This document shows positions 45,297 through 53,815 of a DNA stretch of 64,000 bases, one piece after another. This DNA comes from an uncultured Rhizobiaceae group bacterium. GTDB taxonomy: Bacteria > Pseudomonadota > Alphaproteobacteria > Rhizobiales > Rhizobiaceae. Location of the stretch: positions 1-64,000 of the forward strand of contig CALGMR010000002.1 of the NCBI GenBank assembly GCA_937958815.1, in the 5' to 3' direction. Every line of letters starts with the position of its first letter. Within the stretch, counting starts at the first letter, position 1. The notes beneath the pieces were generated by a model that was given only the letters and a program-made list of their open reading frames with translations, ran no database searches and was not told the DNA's origin. A program made the translations under genes and the position numbers.

Positions 45297-45710
45297 ATGT
45301 TGCAGCAAACTGAAATTGACGACCTAACGGCCTATTTGTCCAAACTGTTTAACGCGCCTGAATTGGCTGTTTTGCAACATCCTGAAAATGACGATGAAGC
45401 TTTGGTGGCGATTGGGCAGGAATTTTTTGCTCGTATTTTGCGCGATGAAGACGAGGGTGAGCTTTCCTACAATTTTTCCAAGGAAATACCTGATCAACCT
45501 CATGATGAAATGAACGAGTATGTGAAACAAGTGTTCAATTCGCCTGCTGTTGAAGTGCGAAAACGTCCAAACAAGAAAGACTCCGCCGAGATATACAAGG
45601 GCGAAGAGTTCTTAGGCGTGCTGTATGACGATGATGAAAACGCTGACGGGTTCCAAATTTTCAACATGGCTATTTTGGACATCGACCTTGAAATGGAAGA
45701 TGAGGAATAG
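45297..45710 (+). CDS. DUF3126 family protein with two tandem copies of the domain
   Basis: A 137-residue acidic protein. DUF3126 proteins that follow cysE in rhizobia are usually about 70 residues and single-domain. Here residues 8-62 and 70-132 align with each other (YLSKLFNAPELAV with YVKQVFNSPAVEV; IGQEFFARILRDEDE with KGEEFLGVLYDDDE). The second copy keeps the usual family sequence, including KRPNKKDSAEIY and FQIFNMAILDIDLE, and the first is diverged. The function is unknown. Linkage to cysE is conserved in the order. Confidence 0.8.
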   Translation: MLQQTEIDDLTAYLSKLFNAPELAVLQHPENDDEALVAIGQEFFARILRDEDEGELSYNFSKEIPDQPHDEMNEYVKQVFNSPAVEVRKRPNKKDSAEIYKGEEFLGVLYDDDENADGFQIFNMAILDIDLEMEDEE

Positions 45711-45734
45711 AGTCTATTTCTCTGTGTAAGTGTT

Positions 45735-46499
45735 TCAACGCAATGAGTTTTTCAGAAAATTCAGCGTCTTTTTTTCAATGGCCTTCCACTCTGCCAGCAT
45801 ATGCAGCGGAAAGCTGATAAGCGCGGATAAATTTCGACCTACAAACACATCTCTGATGCATGTGGGGCGAACATTGCTCTGTGGTGTCTGGCATCGTGCG
45901 ACCCACTTTTGCGAGTCATTTTCACCAATGGCCAAAACTTCTCCATCGTATCCTGAACCTGGGCGTAGTGGTTGTAAGATTAAGCCTGCTGGTCCGGCTG
46001 TTGGTGTTCCTTCAAACAACTGGCGGTAAACCGAGCTCAACCTGTTGGTCATGTCGTAAGACAGTTCTCTCTTGCGCAGAGATAGATGGATTAATCGACT
46101 TTTATTCCCAGTGGCGTTGAAAGAAGCTTTATGTGTGTTCGAATATCCAGACATTTGCGAATACAGGAAAACCAGATTGAGTTGGTCTAAAGAGGTTTTG
46201 TTCCTTTGATGTTCAAACCGAACATGGTTGGCCGGTATGCGCAAAACATCCGTGCCCATTATAAACTCCAACTGCGCAGTGCTTGGTGTGAACTCTGTTC
46301 GGTTCATCTGATGTCTCAACCACATATTCAAGAGTATAAATGCAGCAATGGCGACCACCACAATCGTTCCGGCAATGATCCAGAGGCGTTTGTTGTTGGG
46401 CTTTGATGTGGCTGAATGAATTTGCACTTTAGCTTTGCGAATCTTGTAGTCTGGTTGAACAAACGAGCTGCAATTTAGCTGAATTGACACCAAAGTCAT
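45735..46499 (-). CDS. Hypothetical membrane-anchored protein
   Basis: A 254-residue protein with a single hydrophobic segment (about residues 38-60) followed by a soluble C-terminal region that should be periplasmic. It contains the stretch [20 protein letters not shown] and a pair of Cys residues (near 203 and 214). It resembles conserved rhizobial anchored proteins of unknown role, but I cannot name a family. The ATG at 46499 abuts the divergent carbonic anhydrase gene, so a start further in (for example at the GTG about 26 codons on) is plausible to leave room for promoters. Confidence 0.6.
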   Translation of the reverse strand: MTLVSIQLNCSSFVQPDYKIRKAKVQIHSATSKPNNKRLWIIAGTIVVVAIAAFILLNMWLRHQMNRTEFTPSTAQLEFIMGTDVLRIPANHVRFEHQRNKTSLDQLNLVFLYSQMSGYSNTHKASFNATGNKSRLIHLSLRKRELSYDMTNRLSSVYRQLFEGTPTAGPAGLILQPLRPGSGYDGEVLAIGENDSQKWVARCQTPQSNVRPTCIRDVFVGRNLSALISFPLHMLAEWKAIEKKTLNFLKNSLR

Positions 46500-46511
46500 A
46501 TGGAGAGTGTT

Positions 46512-47051
46512 ATGCCTATTTATCAGTTGGACGGTGTGAAACCGGATTTAGCCGGAAGCTCGACACCTTCTCATTCATGTTGGGTGGCGCCAACGGCGGT
46601 TTTGATTGGTGATGTGGTTCTGCATAGTGATGCCAATATTTGGTTTGGTGCAGTTTTGCGCGGCGACAATGAGCGGATCACGATTGGCAAGAACTCCAAT
46701 GTGCAAGAAATGACCATGATGCACACCGATATGGGATATCCGCTTGTTGTGGGTGAGGGGTGTACTATTGGCCATAAAGCCATTCTTCATGGATGCACGA
46801 TTGGTGACAATTCACTGGTTGGTATGGGGGCGACAATTCTCAACGGCGCTGTGATTGGCAAAAACTGTCTGATAGGCGCCAATGCACTCATCACTGAAGG
46901 CAAAGAAATTCCCGACAATTCAATGGTTGTGGGTGCTCCGGGCAAAGTTGTTCGCCAATTGGACGATGCTGCCGTGAAAATGCTGGAAGGTTCAGCTTTG
47001 CACTATGTGGCAAACGCAAAACGCCATCGTGATGGAATGGTGGCGCTTTAA
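46512..47051 (+). CDS. Gamma carbonic anhydrase family protein
   Basis: A left-handed beta-helix protein of 179 residues with hexapeptide repeats. The three zinc-binding histidines of the gamma class are present: His71 in MMHTDMG, His88 and His93 in GHKAILHG. The short form lacks the acidic loop of archaeal Cam and is like YrdA/PaaY and the complex I gamma-CA-like proteins; enzymatic activity cannot be inferred with certainty. The ATG at 46512 follows GGAGAG. Confidence 0.88.
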   Translation: MPIYQLDGVKPDLAGSSTPSHSCWVAPTAVLIGDVVLHSDANIWFGAVLRGDNERITIGKNSNVQEMTMMHTDMGYPLVVGEGCTIGHKAILHGCTIGDNSLVGMGATILNGAVIGKNCLIGANALITEGKEIPDNSMVVGAPGKVVRQLDDAAVKMLEGSALHYVANAKRHRDGMVAL

Positions 47052-47057
47052 AAAAGC

Positions 47058-47126
47058 GGGGTCAGCCTGCAGAAGCAAACTGACCCCTATGACCTGGCCT
47101 CGATGGGGACGGGGAAGTGGGGACGC
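47058..47126. terminator. Two adjacent inverted repeats between convergent genes
   Basis: GGGGTCAG (47058-47065) pairs with CTGACCCC (47080-47087), and TGACCTGG (47090-47097) pairs with CCAGGTCA (47119-47126). Three GGGGA words lie in the second loop. Neither has a T-run on the + strand. They separate the convergent carbonic anhydrase and cysteine peptidase genes and may end transcription, or represent a small repeat element. Confidence 0.4.
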
Positions 47127-47168
47127 GACCAGGTCAATTCGGTTACGTCGGAAGTATCCGTCTAATTT

Positions 47169-47768
47169 TTAGTAGTTGGCCACCATTGCGCGGCTGTCTT
47201 TGATTTTGCTCCAACGGCCCGTATGGGCGACCGATTGGCGCTTCAAATATTGATAGGGTGTTTCATCCCACTGTTTGACCAGCGGTTGTAGATTGTCGAG
47301 CACGTAATCCGCACGGTCTGTACGAACTGTCAGAACTGCATGACCTTCGCCATTGGGCTGTTTTACAACGGTGATCAGCAGGCTTGATGCAGGCCATCCG
47401 CGTTGCATCAACATGTAGCGTTTCAGCAATACATAGTCTTCGCAATCGCCGTAGCTCTTTGGATATGTCCAATGTTCTTCAACACCGTAAGCCTCTTGGT
47501 CCGTCACCGGTGTGACATTCGTGTTGGCGAAGTGGTTGATTTCCAGCAGGTCTTTCCAACCCTTCCGGGTCAGTTTTGGTGCTTTCGTTGATTTGTTACG
47601 AATCTTGCACTCTTGGGCATATTGCTCGCAAAACATTGCATGACCGATAGGCTGAGTAGTGAGGCCTGTGGTTTTCATGTGTGTTGTTGCTGCAAATGCA
47701 TTTGATGCAGAAAGCGCCCCTGTGAGTATCATAGACGCTGCTATGATCGTGTTTTTAATTGGTTTCAT
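47169..47768 (-). CDS. Bacterial transglutaminase-like cysteine peptidase (BTLCP, DUF920)
   Basis: An exported 199-residue protein with a Sec signal (about 27 residues). The catalytic triad is complete: Cys109 in YGDCEDY, His143 in EGHAVL and Asp158 in YVLDN. In gammaproteobacteria the homologue LapG is controlled by c-di-GMP through LapD and cleaves adhesins; alphaproteobacterial relatives are usually orphans. No lapD-like gene lies beside it. A CEQY...CKIRNK region near residue 47 is unique to the rhizobial branch. Confidence 0.87.
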   Translation of the reverse strand: MKPIKNTIIAASMILTGALSASNAFAATTHMKTTGLTTQPIGHAMFCEQYAQECKIRNKSTKAPKLTRKGWKDLLEINHFANTNVTPVTDQEAYGVEEHWTYPKSYGDCEDYVLLKRYMLMQRGWPASSLLITVVKQPNGEGHAVLTVRTDRADYVLDNLQPLVKQWDETPYQYLKRQSVAHTGRWSKIKDSRAMVANY

Positions 47769-48054
47769 TTTTTGGTCTCCCGTCCATGGGAGCCAAATTG
47801 CCAGACACGATTTTACAGGCAGTTGGATTTAACGCTCAGTTTTTAAATGCATTTTCGCAAATATTGATTCAAATTTTATCGATTAGACTCGACTGATTAA
47901 CCATCACGGCGCAGGTGCTGAGCCCTTATAGCCGTGCAGTCGTGACGTATGATCGGATGAAAGGTTTGAGGCAAGCAGTTCGATGCGACAGCGATTGCTG
48001 CAGTGGAAACGGAGGCAGTCTATAAAATTGTTGGCTGCAAAGGGGGAGGCTGTT

Positions 48055-48705
48055 TTAGCCGAACCGCCCAGATATCAAACCGTGCTCAACGAGGGTATCA
48101 AATTCCACAGCAATGCCTTCGGAGAAGTGACGAACCACTTTTCCTTTAAGGCCGGAGAATGTCACAGCAGAACCGAGAGCAGGTTTCACATCTGTTTCAA
48201 GGGCCGCGCCGGAAATTGAAATATCAATTATTTCAACGGGATAGCTACGACCATCTTCGAGTTTGATCTCGGTGTTTCGATTTTCAGGTTCTATGCGTTC
48301 GTGGCGTCTGTTCTCGATGCTACCGAATTCCGTGTGCGCTTTGAGCCATTCAATGCTCGCGGCAAGCTTCTCTCGTTTTCGAGGGGTGCATTCGATCGTC
48401 ATAGAAAATTCGCTGTCGTAAAGGCGTATCACTTTGCCTTCCAAGCGACCGATATGATCAAGGTACACAATCACCGTTTCTTTGATCTTGGGCAAATGAG
48501 CCGCCACCAAATGAACATCGCCTGGCGACATATTGATGGCTTGGCAGGGGATTTCTAGCTTGTTTGGCAGCAGACATCTTCCAAACACAGATACGGCCAC
48601 GCGTTCGAAAGCACGACGTTCCGCGTCATTTGATGGTTGATGAATGGTATCCAAAGCAAAATCTACTTGTGAAAAACGGGTGAAAAATACGTCTTCGAAG
48701 ACCAA
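48055..48705 (-). CDS. Double PilZ-domain protein
   Basis: A 216-residue protein with two PilZ-like units. The second (from about residue 132) has a canonical c-di-GMP site: RRHER at 133-137 and DISISG at 161-166. The first (from about 29) has ERRAFERV and NMSPG, a partial match that may or may not bind. The only in-frame start I see at the N-terminus is a TTG at 48705; a start further in near 48654 is possible. It likely senses c-di-GMP and acts on motility or envelope functions. Confidence 0.8.
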   Translation of the reverse strand: MVFEDVFFTRFSQVDFALDTIHQPSNDAERRAFERVAVSVFGRCLLPNKLEIPCQAINMSPGDVHLVAAHLPKIKETVIVYLDHIGRLEGKVIRLYDSEFSMTIECTPRKREKLAASIEWLKAHTEFGSIENRRHERIEPENRNTEIKLEDGRSYPVEIIDISISGAALETDVKPALGSAVTFSGLKGKVVRHFSEGIAVEFDTLVEHGLISGRFG

Positions 48706-48805
48706 GCATAGGGTGGTTATGGTTAATGAAGTGTATTTTTTACTGCGTTTGACTGTATATTTTTCATTGTTTCAGCATTCATAAGCTTGAGGCGCACACT
48801 GGTTT

Positions 48806-49507
48806 TCAGTTTTTCCGACCGCCTTGCAGCACGGTTAGGTGCGCCACACGTCGGCTGTTTGGTTGATCGTCCAATTCTTTGTTGTTCTCGGCATAAAGAG
48901 CAGGGGCTTCCAGATTGACCCTTCGCTCTTCAATGTTTGATTGATCGGGTTTCTTAAACGGCCAATTTGACATATAAGTGTCGCCTTCCCAAGGACGCAA
49001 GACACGAACGCTGCGGATCACTTGTTCAGTCACTGGCTCAGTTCCCAACCAATAGGGTGTGTCGCCAGCGCTGGTGATGCCGAGAATACGGCTGCCGCGA
49101 ATGCCATTGTGAGACAAAGGCATGAGCAAAGTTTCAAGGTTTATGCGCTCACCCTTGTCGGTCAGGCCAAATGAACTGATCACCACCAAGTAGTTTTCTT
49201 CGTTCAGCCGTTTGACCCAATCTTCGGCAGAACGACGATCTGCGCCAGAGAAGGGGGCGCTGAATGGTTTCTGCTTCTGTTCTTCGCCAAACATGCCACA
49301 GAGTTTCGTGCCCGCCAGGCGATAGACCAGTTGATCGCGCTTGTTTTCCAAGATGAACATGTCGCCCAAAAGGTCTCGACATCGTGTTGGATGCACATCA
49401 CTGCGGTCTGGCCATGCAATTGCTTCTGTGTCGGAGCTCTTTTCTTGCGCTGCATTAAAGAGTTCCAACCAATATGAAAGCATCTGTTTCGTTTTATTTT
49501 GACGCAT
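48806..49507 (-). CDS. PAS domain-containing protein (PAS_5 family)
   Basis: A 233-residue protein. Residues 35-170 match the PAS_5-type domain frequent in rhizobia: IAWPDRSDVHPTRCRDLLGD, MFILENKRDQLVYRLAGTKLC and LLMPLSHNGIRGSRILG are its landmarks. No output domain follows; the C-terminus has a polar tail. It probably senses a small ligand or redox state and acts through partners. The ATG at 49507 has CAGGGA just before it; a TTG at 49528 would add seven residues. Confidence 0.8.
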   Translation of the reverse strand: MRQNKTKQMLSYWLELFNAAQEKSSDTEAIAWPDRSDVHPTRCRDLLGDMFILENKRDQLVYRLAGTKLCGMFGEEQKQKPFSAPFSGADRRSAEDWVKRLNEENYLVVISSFGLTDKGERINLETLLMPLSHNGIRGSRILGITSAGDTPYWLGTEPVTEQVIRSVRVLRPWEGDTYMSNWPFKKPDQSNIEERRVNLEAPALYAENNKELDDQPNSRRVAHLTVLQGGRKN

Positions 49508-49689
49508 ATCCCTGCCTGCTTCCCCCAAACCCGCGCGGCTATCTCATTATGAGACAGTTTATGGGTCTAATTGTCTTTTTCATGAGGTGCGTTGCAGGCA
49601 CTGTGCCAGTTGGCAAAACACGGGGCTATCTGTGGGCAAATTCAACCACAACAAATGATGGGCTTGGAAAAGGTTGACGGAAATTAACC

Positions 49690-49719
49690 TTAACAAGAGC
49701 TTAGCGTTGCAGATAAAAT
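49690..49719 (+). promoter_or_regulatory. Possible promoter of an sRNA
   Basis: TTAACA (49690-49695) and TAAAAT (49714-49719) are 18 bases apart, in the region of about 480 bases without a gene between the divergent PAS and rhomboid genes. A competing TTGACG is at 49674-49679. Confidence 0.35.
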
Positions 49720-49725
49720 GCAATT

Positions 49726-49906
49726 CTGTCATTGAGAAGGGGAACTCCACGGAGGTTCGATTAGTCCCGAAACTCCAGCAAACGCGCAGGTCACTAACAG
49801 CATAGCTGGCTTGCAAAACTTATTCTTGGCGCTTCAATCACCATCAGGGGATGGGGGAGTGGGGCCGACCAGACAGCCCGGTGCTTCGTGCATCGGGCTT
49901 TTTTTT
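49726..49906 (+). ncRNA. Candidate small RNA with strong terminator
   Basis: About 180 bases without a coding frame end in a textbook terminator: a 10-bp stem (49875-49884 with 49890-49899) with loop TTCGT, then seven or more T. The 5' end can pair with the 3' part: CTGTC (49725-49729) with GACAG (49872-49876), and CTCCAC with GTGGGG, while CCAGC/GCTGG and CCATC/GATGG form inner hairpins. This rod-like layout recalls 6S RNA, but I could not match a conserved 6S sequence. No gene ends before the terminator on this strand. The 5' end is estimated from the possible promoter. Confidence 0.5.
49875..49906 (+). terminator. Rho-independent terminator of candidate sRNA
   Basis: Stem AGCCCGGTGC/GCATCGGGCT (one G-T pair), loop TTCGT, followed by a run of T from 49900. 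Orientation is + only. Confidence 0.9.
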
Positions 49907-49986
49907 GGTCACATTTCTAGTCAGTGTCTCGCCAGTTGTTTTTTGTTGGTGTAACCACGGGCAGGTTCATTAAACAGGGTTACAGC

Positions 49987-50712
49987 GTGTCATCTGATCA
50001 GTTCAAAAGCGATGTGGAACCGCAACCCACTCCACCAATTTTCAACATGCCGACCATCATCATCATGTTGATTGGTGCCATGGTGGCGATCCACGGTGTT
50101 GTGGTATGGGTGCTTGGCCCTGAAAACCTGATTTCTGTATATGAAACGTTTTCCTTCATTCCGCTTGCCTACACGGTGGACGTTGAACGGCTGCCCGTGC
50201 CCAACGCACGTTTTTGGAGCCCTATCACCCATAGTTTTTTGCATGGTGACTGGACACATCTTGCTGTGAATTGCGTTTGGTTGGCGGCATTTGGTTCTGC
50301 CGTTGCGCGCAGGTTTCCGGCCGTTCGCTTTCTCGTGTTTTTTGCATTTGCGGCGATGGCTGGTGCTGCAGCTCATTATATTTTCCATTCACAAAGTCTC
50401 GTGCCCGTGATTGGAGCTTCAGGCGCTGTATCTGCGTGTATGGGAGCGGCTATTCGCTTTGCATTTGTACCGGGTCGTCCCATGGACACAGTGACGTCTT
50501 CACCGGCATTGACGCTGGTTCAGTCTCTTTCAAACCGCCAAGTGTTGATGTTCGTTGGCATCTGGTTTGCTTTCAATTGGCTGTTCGGATCGGGTGTCCT
50601 GCCAATTTTGGGCGAAGATGTTTCTATCGCTTGGGAAGCGCATATGGGTGGATTTCTGTTTGGATGGTTGGCGTTTGGGCTATTTGACCCCGTCCAACGA
50701 CGCATCAACTGA
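49987..50712 (+). CDS. Rhomboid family intramembrane serine protease
   Basis: A 241-residue membrane protease with six to seven hydrophobic segments. Family motifs are in order: HSFLHGDWTHLAVN near 82-95, the catalytic Ser145 in GASGAVSA, and the catalytic His219 in WEAHMGGFLFGW. It would cleave membrane protein substrates within the bilayer. The GTG at 49987 has CAGGG seven bases upstream; a GTG at 49924 is in frame. Its end overlaps the convergent patatin gene by eight bases. Confidence 0.88.
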   Translation: MSSDQFKSDVEPQPTPPIFNMPTIIIMLIGAMVAIHGVVVWVLGPENLISVYETFSFIPLAYTVDVERLPVPNARFWSPITHSFLHGDWTHLAVNCVWLAAFGSAVARRFPAVRFLVFFAFAAMAGAAAHYIFHSQSLVPVIGASGAVSACMGAAIRFAFVPGRPMDTVTSSPALTLVQSLSNRQVLMFVGIWFAFNWLFGSGVLPILGEDVSIAWEAHMGGFLFGWLAFGLFDPVQRRIN

Positions 50713-51667
50713 TCGCTGGCTTTGCCAATTGCTCCAAGCGGTGAATTTCCAGTTGTGCTGCATTGTATCCAAGCTCAATGGCTTCATCGGCGCGGTGGAA
50801 CTCTGCAAGACCTATATCGCCAACTTTGGGGCTGATCGACATATCTGGTGGATCGCCAGCCAGGCGTGAGCGCGCAATGCGATCTTGGATGATGTTGAAT
50901 GATTCAACCATAATTCCAGTCACGCCCAAGGCTTTACCCAATCGCAAGATGGCTGAATCGCCAAACCCTCGTAAATTGGTTTTCACCTCTGGTGCTTCAA
51001 CTGGCACTTCGTCCACATCGACACCTCCATCACGCACCACGGTTCCGCGACCGAACACGTCTGAAGACAGATTGACCGCCACGGCCGCATCGGCTTCAAA
51101 AGCTCTGCACACTGCCACGGGAACAGGGTTCACCAAAGCACCGTCCACCAAAACACGTTTTCCGATTGTGACGGGTTCAAAAATACCTGGCAATGCATAG
51201 GACGCGCGGATTGCGTCAATCATTGGCCCCCTGGTCAACCAGATTTCATGGCCTGTGTTGATCTCGGTCGCCACACATACCAATGGTTTCGGTAGGTCTT
51301 CAATACGCGTTTCGCCAAGGTGCTCGGCCATCCGTTCGGCCAGTTTTCGGCCAGAAATCAGGCCTGAACCGCCAAGCGTGATGTCCAGAAAGCCGATCAT
51401 GCGTCTTGGGGTCAAGCTAAGCGCAAAGTCTTGCAGTTCATCCAGCTTGCCAGCCAGATAGCAACCACCCGCCAAGGCACCGATTGAAGTGCCTGCAATC
51501 ATTTTGATTTCAATTCCGGCTTCGTCGATGGCGCGCAGCACGCCAATATGTGCCCATCCGCGCGCAACACCACCACCCAAAGCGAGCGCGATTCCGCGCT
51601 TTGGTTGCGCCATCTCATGGCCAGGAGCCAGAGGAGGGGAATGGGGAGTGTCGTTGTCCCGTGTCAT
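50705..51667 (-). CDS. Patatin-like phospholipase (RssA type)
   Basis: A 320-residue serine hydrolase. The oxyanion-hole motif GGGVARG is at 31-37, the nucleophile Ser61 in GTSIG, and the catalytic Asp175 in VDGALVNP. No signal peptide is visible, so it is likely cytoplasmic or membrane-associated. The ATG at 51667 has a GGA-type site; ATG 51685 is an alternative. The substrate is probably a phospholipid or lysophospholipid. Confidence 0.88.
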   Translation of the reverse strand: MTRDNDTPHSPPLAPGHEMAQPKRGIALALGGGVARGWAHIGVLRAIDEAGIEIKMIAGTSIGALAGGCYLAGKLDELQDFALSLTPRRMIGFLDITLGGSGLISGRKLAERMAEHLGETRIEDLPKPLVCVATEINTGHEIWLTRGPMIDAIRASYALPGIFEPVTIGKRVLVDGALVNPVPVAVCRAFEADAAVAVNLSSDVFGRGTVVRDGGVDVDEVPVEAPEVKTNLRGFGDSAILRLGKALGVTGIMVESFNIIQDRIARSRLAGDPPDMSISPKVGDIGLAEFHRADEAIELGYNAAQLEIHRLEQLAKPAIS

Positions 51668-51733
51668 GAAAAAATCCGTCCACATTTGTGAGCAGTTTAG
51701 ACCAAAACCGTAACCAGCTTATGAATCGTGCAA

Positions 51734-52168
51734 TTACTTGTACACGTCCTTGGGATCAAACAGTGGCTGGTCCGGTTTCATGTCCAAAGCCAGATTTCCA
51801 TCTTCGGCAACTATTTTGCGATAAAAACAGGACTTGCGACCAGTGTGACAAGCTGCGCCGTGCCCCTTGGTTTCCACGGAAAGCCAAAGGCAATCCTGAT
51901 CACAATCGGTGAGGAATTCCACAATCTTGAGCACGTTTCCAGACGTGCCGCCCTTGTGCCAGATTTCCTGGCGCGAACGACTCCAAAAATGTGCTTCGCC
52001 GGTATCAACTGACAATTTGATGGCTTGCTCGTTCATGTAAGCGACCATTAGTGGCGCACCTGTCCCAGCTTCACTTACGACAGCGGTGATTAACCCCTTA
52101 TCGTCGAAACGCGGCGCGAAGACAGGGCCTGTTTCCAGGTCCGAATTTGTATTTGTTGAGTCATTCAC
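51734..52168 (-). CDS. hisI: Phosphoribosyl-AMP cyclohydrolase HisI
   Basis: Third step of histidine biosynthesis. The 144-residue monofunctional form, without the HisE domain, shows the zinc-binding pattern Cys93, Cys107 and Cys114 in CLWLSVETKGHGAACHTGRK and neighbours. The start is a GTG at 52168, six bases after the folE stop; the open frame upstream of it overlaps folE and is not real. HisI and FolE both open a purine ring, and their linkage is common in this order. Confidence 0.9.
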   Translation of the reverse strand: MNDSTNTNSDLETGPVFAPRFDDKGLITAVVSEAGTGAPLMVAYMNEQAIKLSVDTGEAHFWSRSRQEIWHKGGTSGNVLKIVEFLTDCDQDCLWLSVETKGHGAACHTGRKSCFYRKIVAEDGNLALDMKPDQPLFDPKDVYK

Positions 52169-52173
52169 GATAT

Positions 52174-52809
52174 TTATTGATCTTTGCTCACAAGAGACAT
52201 GAAGTGCATTTGTTCTTGCGGGTCGTCTTTGTAAGCACCAGTAAAAGTGGTGGTCAAAGTGGTGGAACCCTGTTTTTTGATGCCGCGCATGGCCATGCAC
52301 ATATGTTCAGCCTCAATCAACACAGACACGCCGCGGGGTTCAAGAGAATCTTGAATTGCGTGGGCAATCTGTGACGTCATGCTTTCCTGCGTCTGCAAAC
52401 GGTGGGCGAATATATCCACCACGCGTGCGATCTTCGACAGGCCCAAAACCTTGCCATCGGGCAAATATCCAACATGGGCCTTGCCGATGATCGGAACCAT
52501 GTGGTGCTCACAATGAGAAAAGAAAGGGATATCGCGCACAATGACCATATCATCATAGCCGGAGACTTCTTCAAATGTGCGGCCAAGAACATCAGCTGGG
52601 TCAGCGTCATAACCGCTGAACAACTCGCGGTAGGCTTTTGCTACGCGTGAAGGAGTGTCTAACAAACCCTCGCGGCTTTCATCATCGCCTGTCCAGCGCA
52701 AAAGGGTGCGAACAGCGTCTTCGACTTCCTTTTGGGAAGGGCGTTCGATTGGTTTTTTCACTGTGTCGGTGTCGATCGCAACCGCGCTTTTGTCTACAAT
52801 TTGATCCAT
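52174..52809 (-). CDS. folE: GTP cyclohydrolase I FolE
   Basis: Converts GTP to dihydroneopterin triphosphate, the first step of folate synthesis. The 211-residue protein has the zinc ligands Cys100, His103 (in SHCEHH) and Cys171 (in EHMCMAMRG), and QGSTTLTT near the end. The ATG at 52809 is chosen because similarity starts after it. The operon order is folE-hisI on the minus strand. Confidence 0.93.
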   Translation of the reverse strand: MDQIVDKSAVAIDTDTVKKPIERPSQKEVEDAVRTLLRWTGDDESREGLLDTPSRVAKAYRELFSGYDADPADVLGRTFEEVSGYDDMVIVRDIPFFSHCEHHMVPIIGKAHVGYLPDGKVLGLSKIARVVDIFAHRLQTQESMTSQIAHAIQDSLEPRGVSVLIEAEHMCMAMRGIKKQGSTTLTTTFTGAYKDDPQEQMHFMSLVSKDQ

Positions 52810-53083
52810 GAGGGCATTCCAATTCCGGTTAGTCAGGTTTCTAAAACCGATGAACCAAGCAAGCCATTGGATGCGAGACATCCATCTCTCATGGGCTTAA
52901 AAAAGGTTCCGGGGCCTTGCGGCACGGTGACCAGTTTCTTCTACAGGTGCGCTGTTTGGGCGTTTGTAATCCTGCAGACACGCCCTATTATAGGTTTAAA
53001 GGTGTAACTGCCAAGTGAAAAACTTGACATTAAGTGACGCAGGCTCGCCGCCAGTGATCGCAATGTCATTGGGAATGACCATT

Positions 53084-53530
53084 ATGACGATTGATTCAGT
53101 CTACAATGCTAAAATTTTGGATTTTGCGGGCAATATTGGCCGCATCGGGCATCTGGACGCGCCAGATGGGCAGGCAAAGGCGCATTCCAAACTGTGTGGG
53201 TCGACGGTCAGTGTTGATGTAAAAATTGAAGACGGGGTTGTTGTGGACTACGCCCAAGACGTAAAGGCTTGCGCTTTGGGGCAGGCGTCCGCGGGTATTT
53301 TGGCCAAGAACGTGATCGGGTGTTCACTGGAAGAGCTTCAAACGGTGAAGGCCGAAATGCTTGCTATGCTGAAAGAAAATGGTGCCGCACCTTCGGGCAA
53401 ATTTGAAGAGTTGAAGTTTCTGGAACCCATTCGGGAATATCGTGCGCGGCATGCATCCACCATGCTGCCCTTCGATGCGGTGGTAGAGGCTTTTGAAAAG
53501 GCGCTGGCTGGCGAGAAATCCGTTGCCTGA
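53084..53530 (+). CDS. Iron-sulfur cluster assembly scaffold protein (NifU/IscU-like)
   Basis: A 148-residue scaffold protein. It starts [17 protein letters not shown], has [13 protein letters not shown] with Cys38 and [13 protein letters not shown] with Cys63, the positions of the first two cluster-binding cysteines; a third Cys lies near 80. Such proteins accompany SUF systems in alphaproteobacteria, though no suf gene is near. The ATG at 53084 has GGGA upstream; starts at 53075 and 53063 are alternatives. It overlaps yidD. Confidence 0.85.
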   Translation: MTIDSVYNAKILDFAGNIGRIGHLDAPDGQAKAHSKLCGSTVSVDVKIEDGVVVDYAQDVKACALGQASAGILAKNVIGCSLEELQTVKAEMLAMLKENGAAPSGKFEELKFLEPIREYRARHASTMLPFDAVVEAFEKALAGEKSVA

Positions 53531-53804
53531 AAAGAAAAGCTACACGCGCAACTATTCCGGCCCATGGCCGCGCACGCCTGCGCGCGTGTTTGGCACTGCG
53601 GCAGTGCGGTTTTATCAACTGACTTTGTCTGGCTTTGTCGGCAACACCTGCCGATATTTGCCCACCTGTTCAGAATACACCTACGAGGCCATTGCACGCC
53701 ACGGACTGTTTCGTGGCAGTTGGCTGGGTGCAAAACGCATCGCAAGATGCAACCCGTGGAAACGCCTCGGCGGTGACCACGGGCATGACCCAGTGCCAGA
53801 CTAG
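53523..53804 (+). CDS. yidD: Membrane protein insertion efficiency factor YidD
   Basis: A small protein of about 93 residues with the invariant YidD cysteine pattern: [18 protein letters not shown] and [10 protein letters not shown], followed by [10 protein letters not shown]. It helps YidC-dependent insertion of membrane proteins. I place the start at a TTG at 53523 that overlaps the end of the scaffold gene, though a longer frame to 53493 exists. It is followed 11 bases later by a GNAT gene. Confidence 0.88.
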   Translation: MPEKKSYTRNYSGPWPRTPARVFGTAAVRFYQLTLSGFVGNTCRYLPTCSEYTYEAIARHGLFRGSWLGAKRIARCNPWKRLGGDHGHDPVPD

Positions 53805-53815
53805 AGGGTGGCCGC

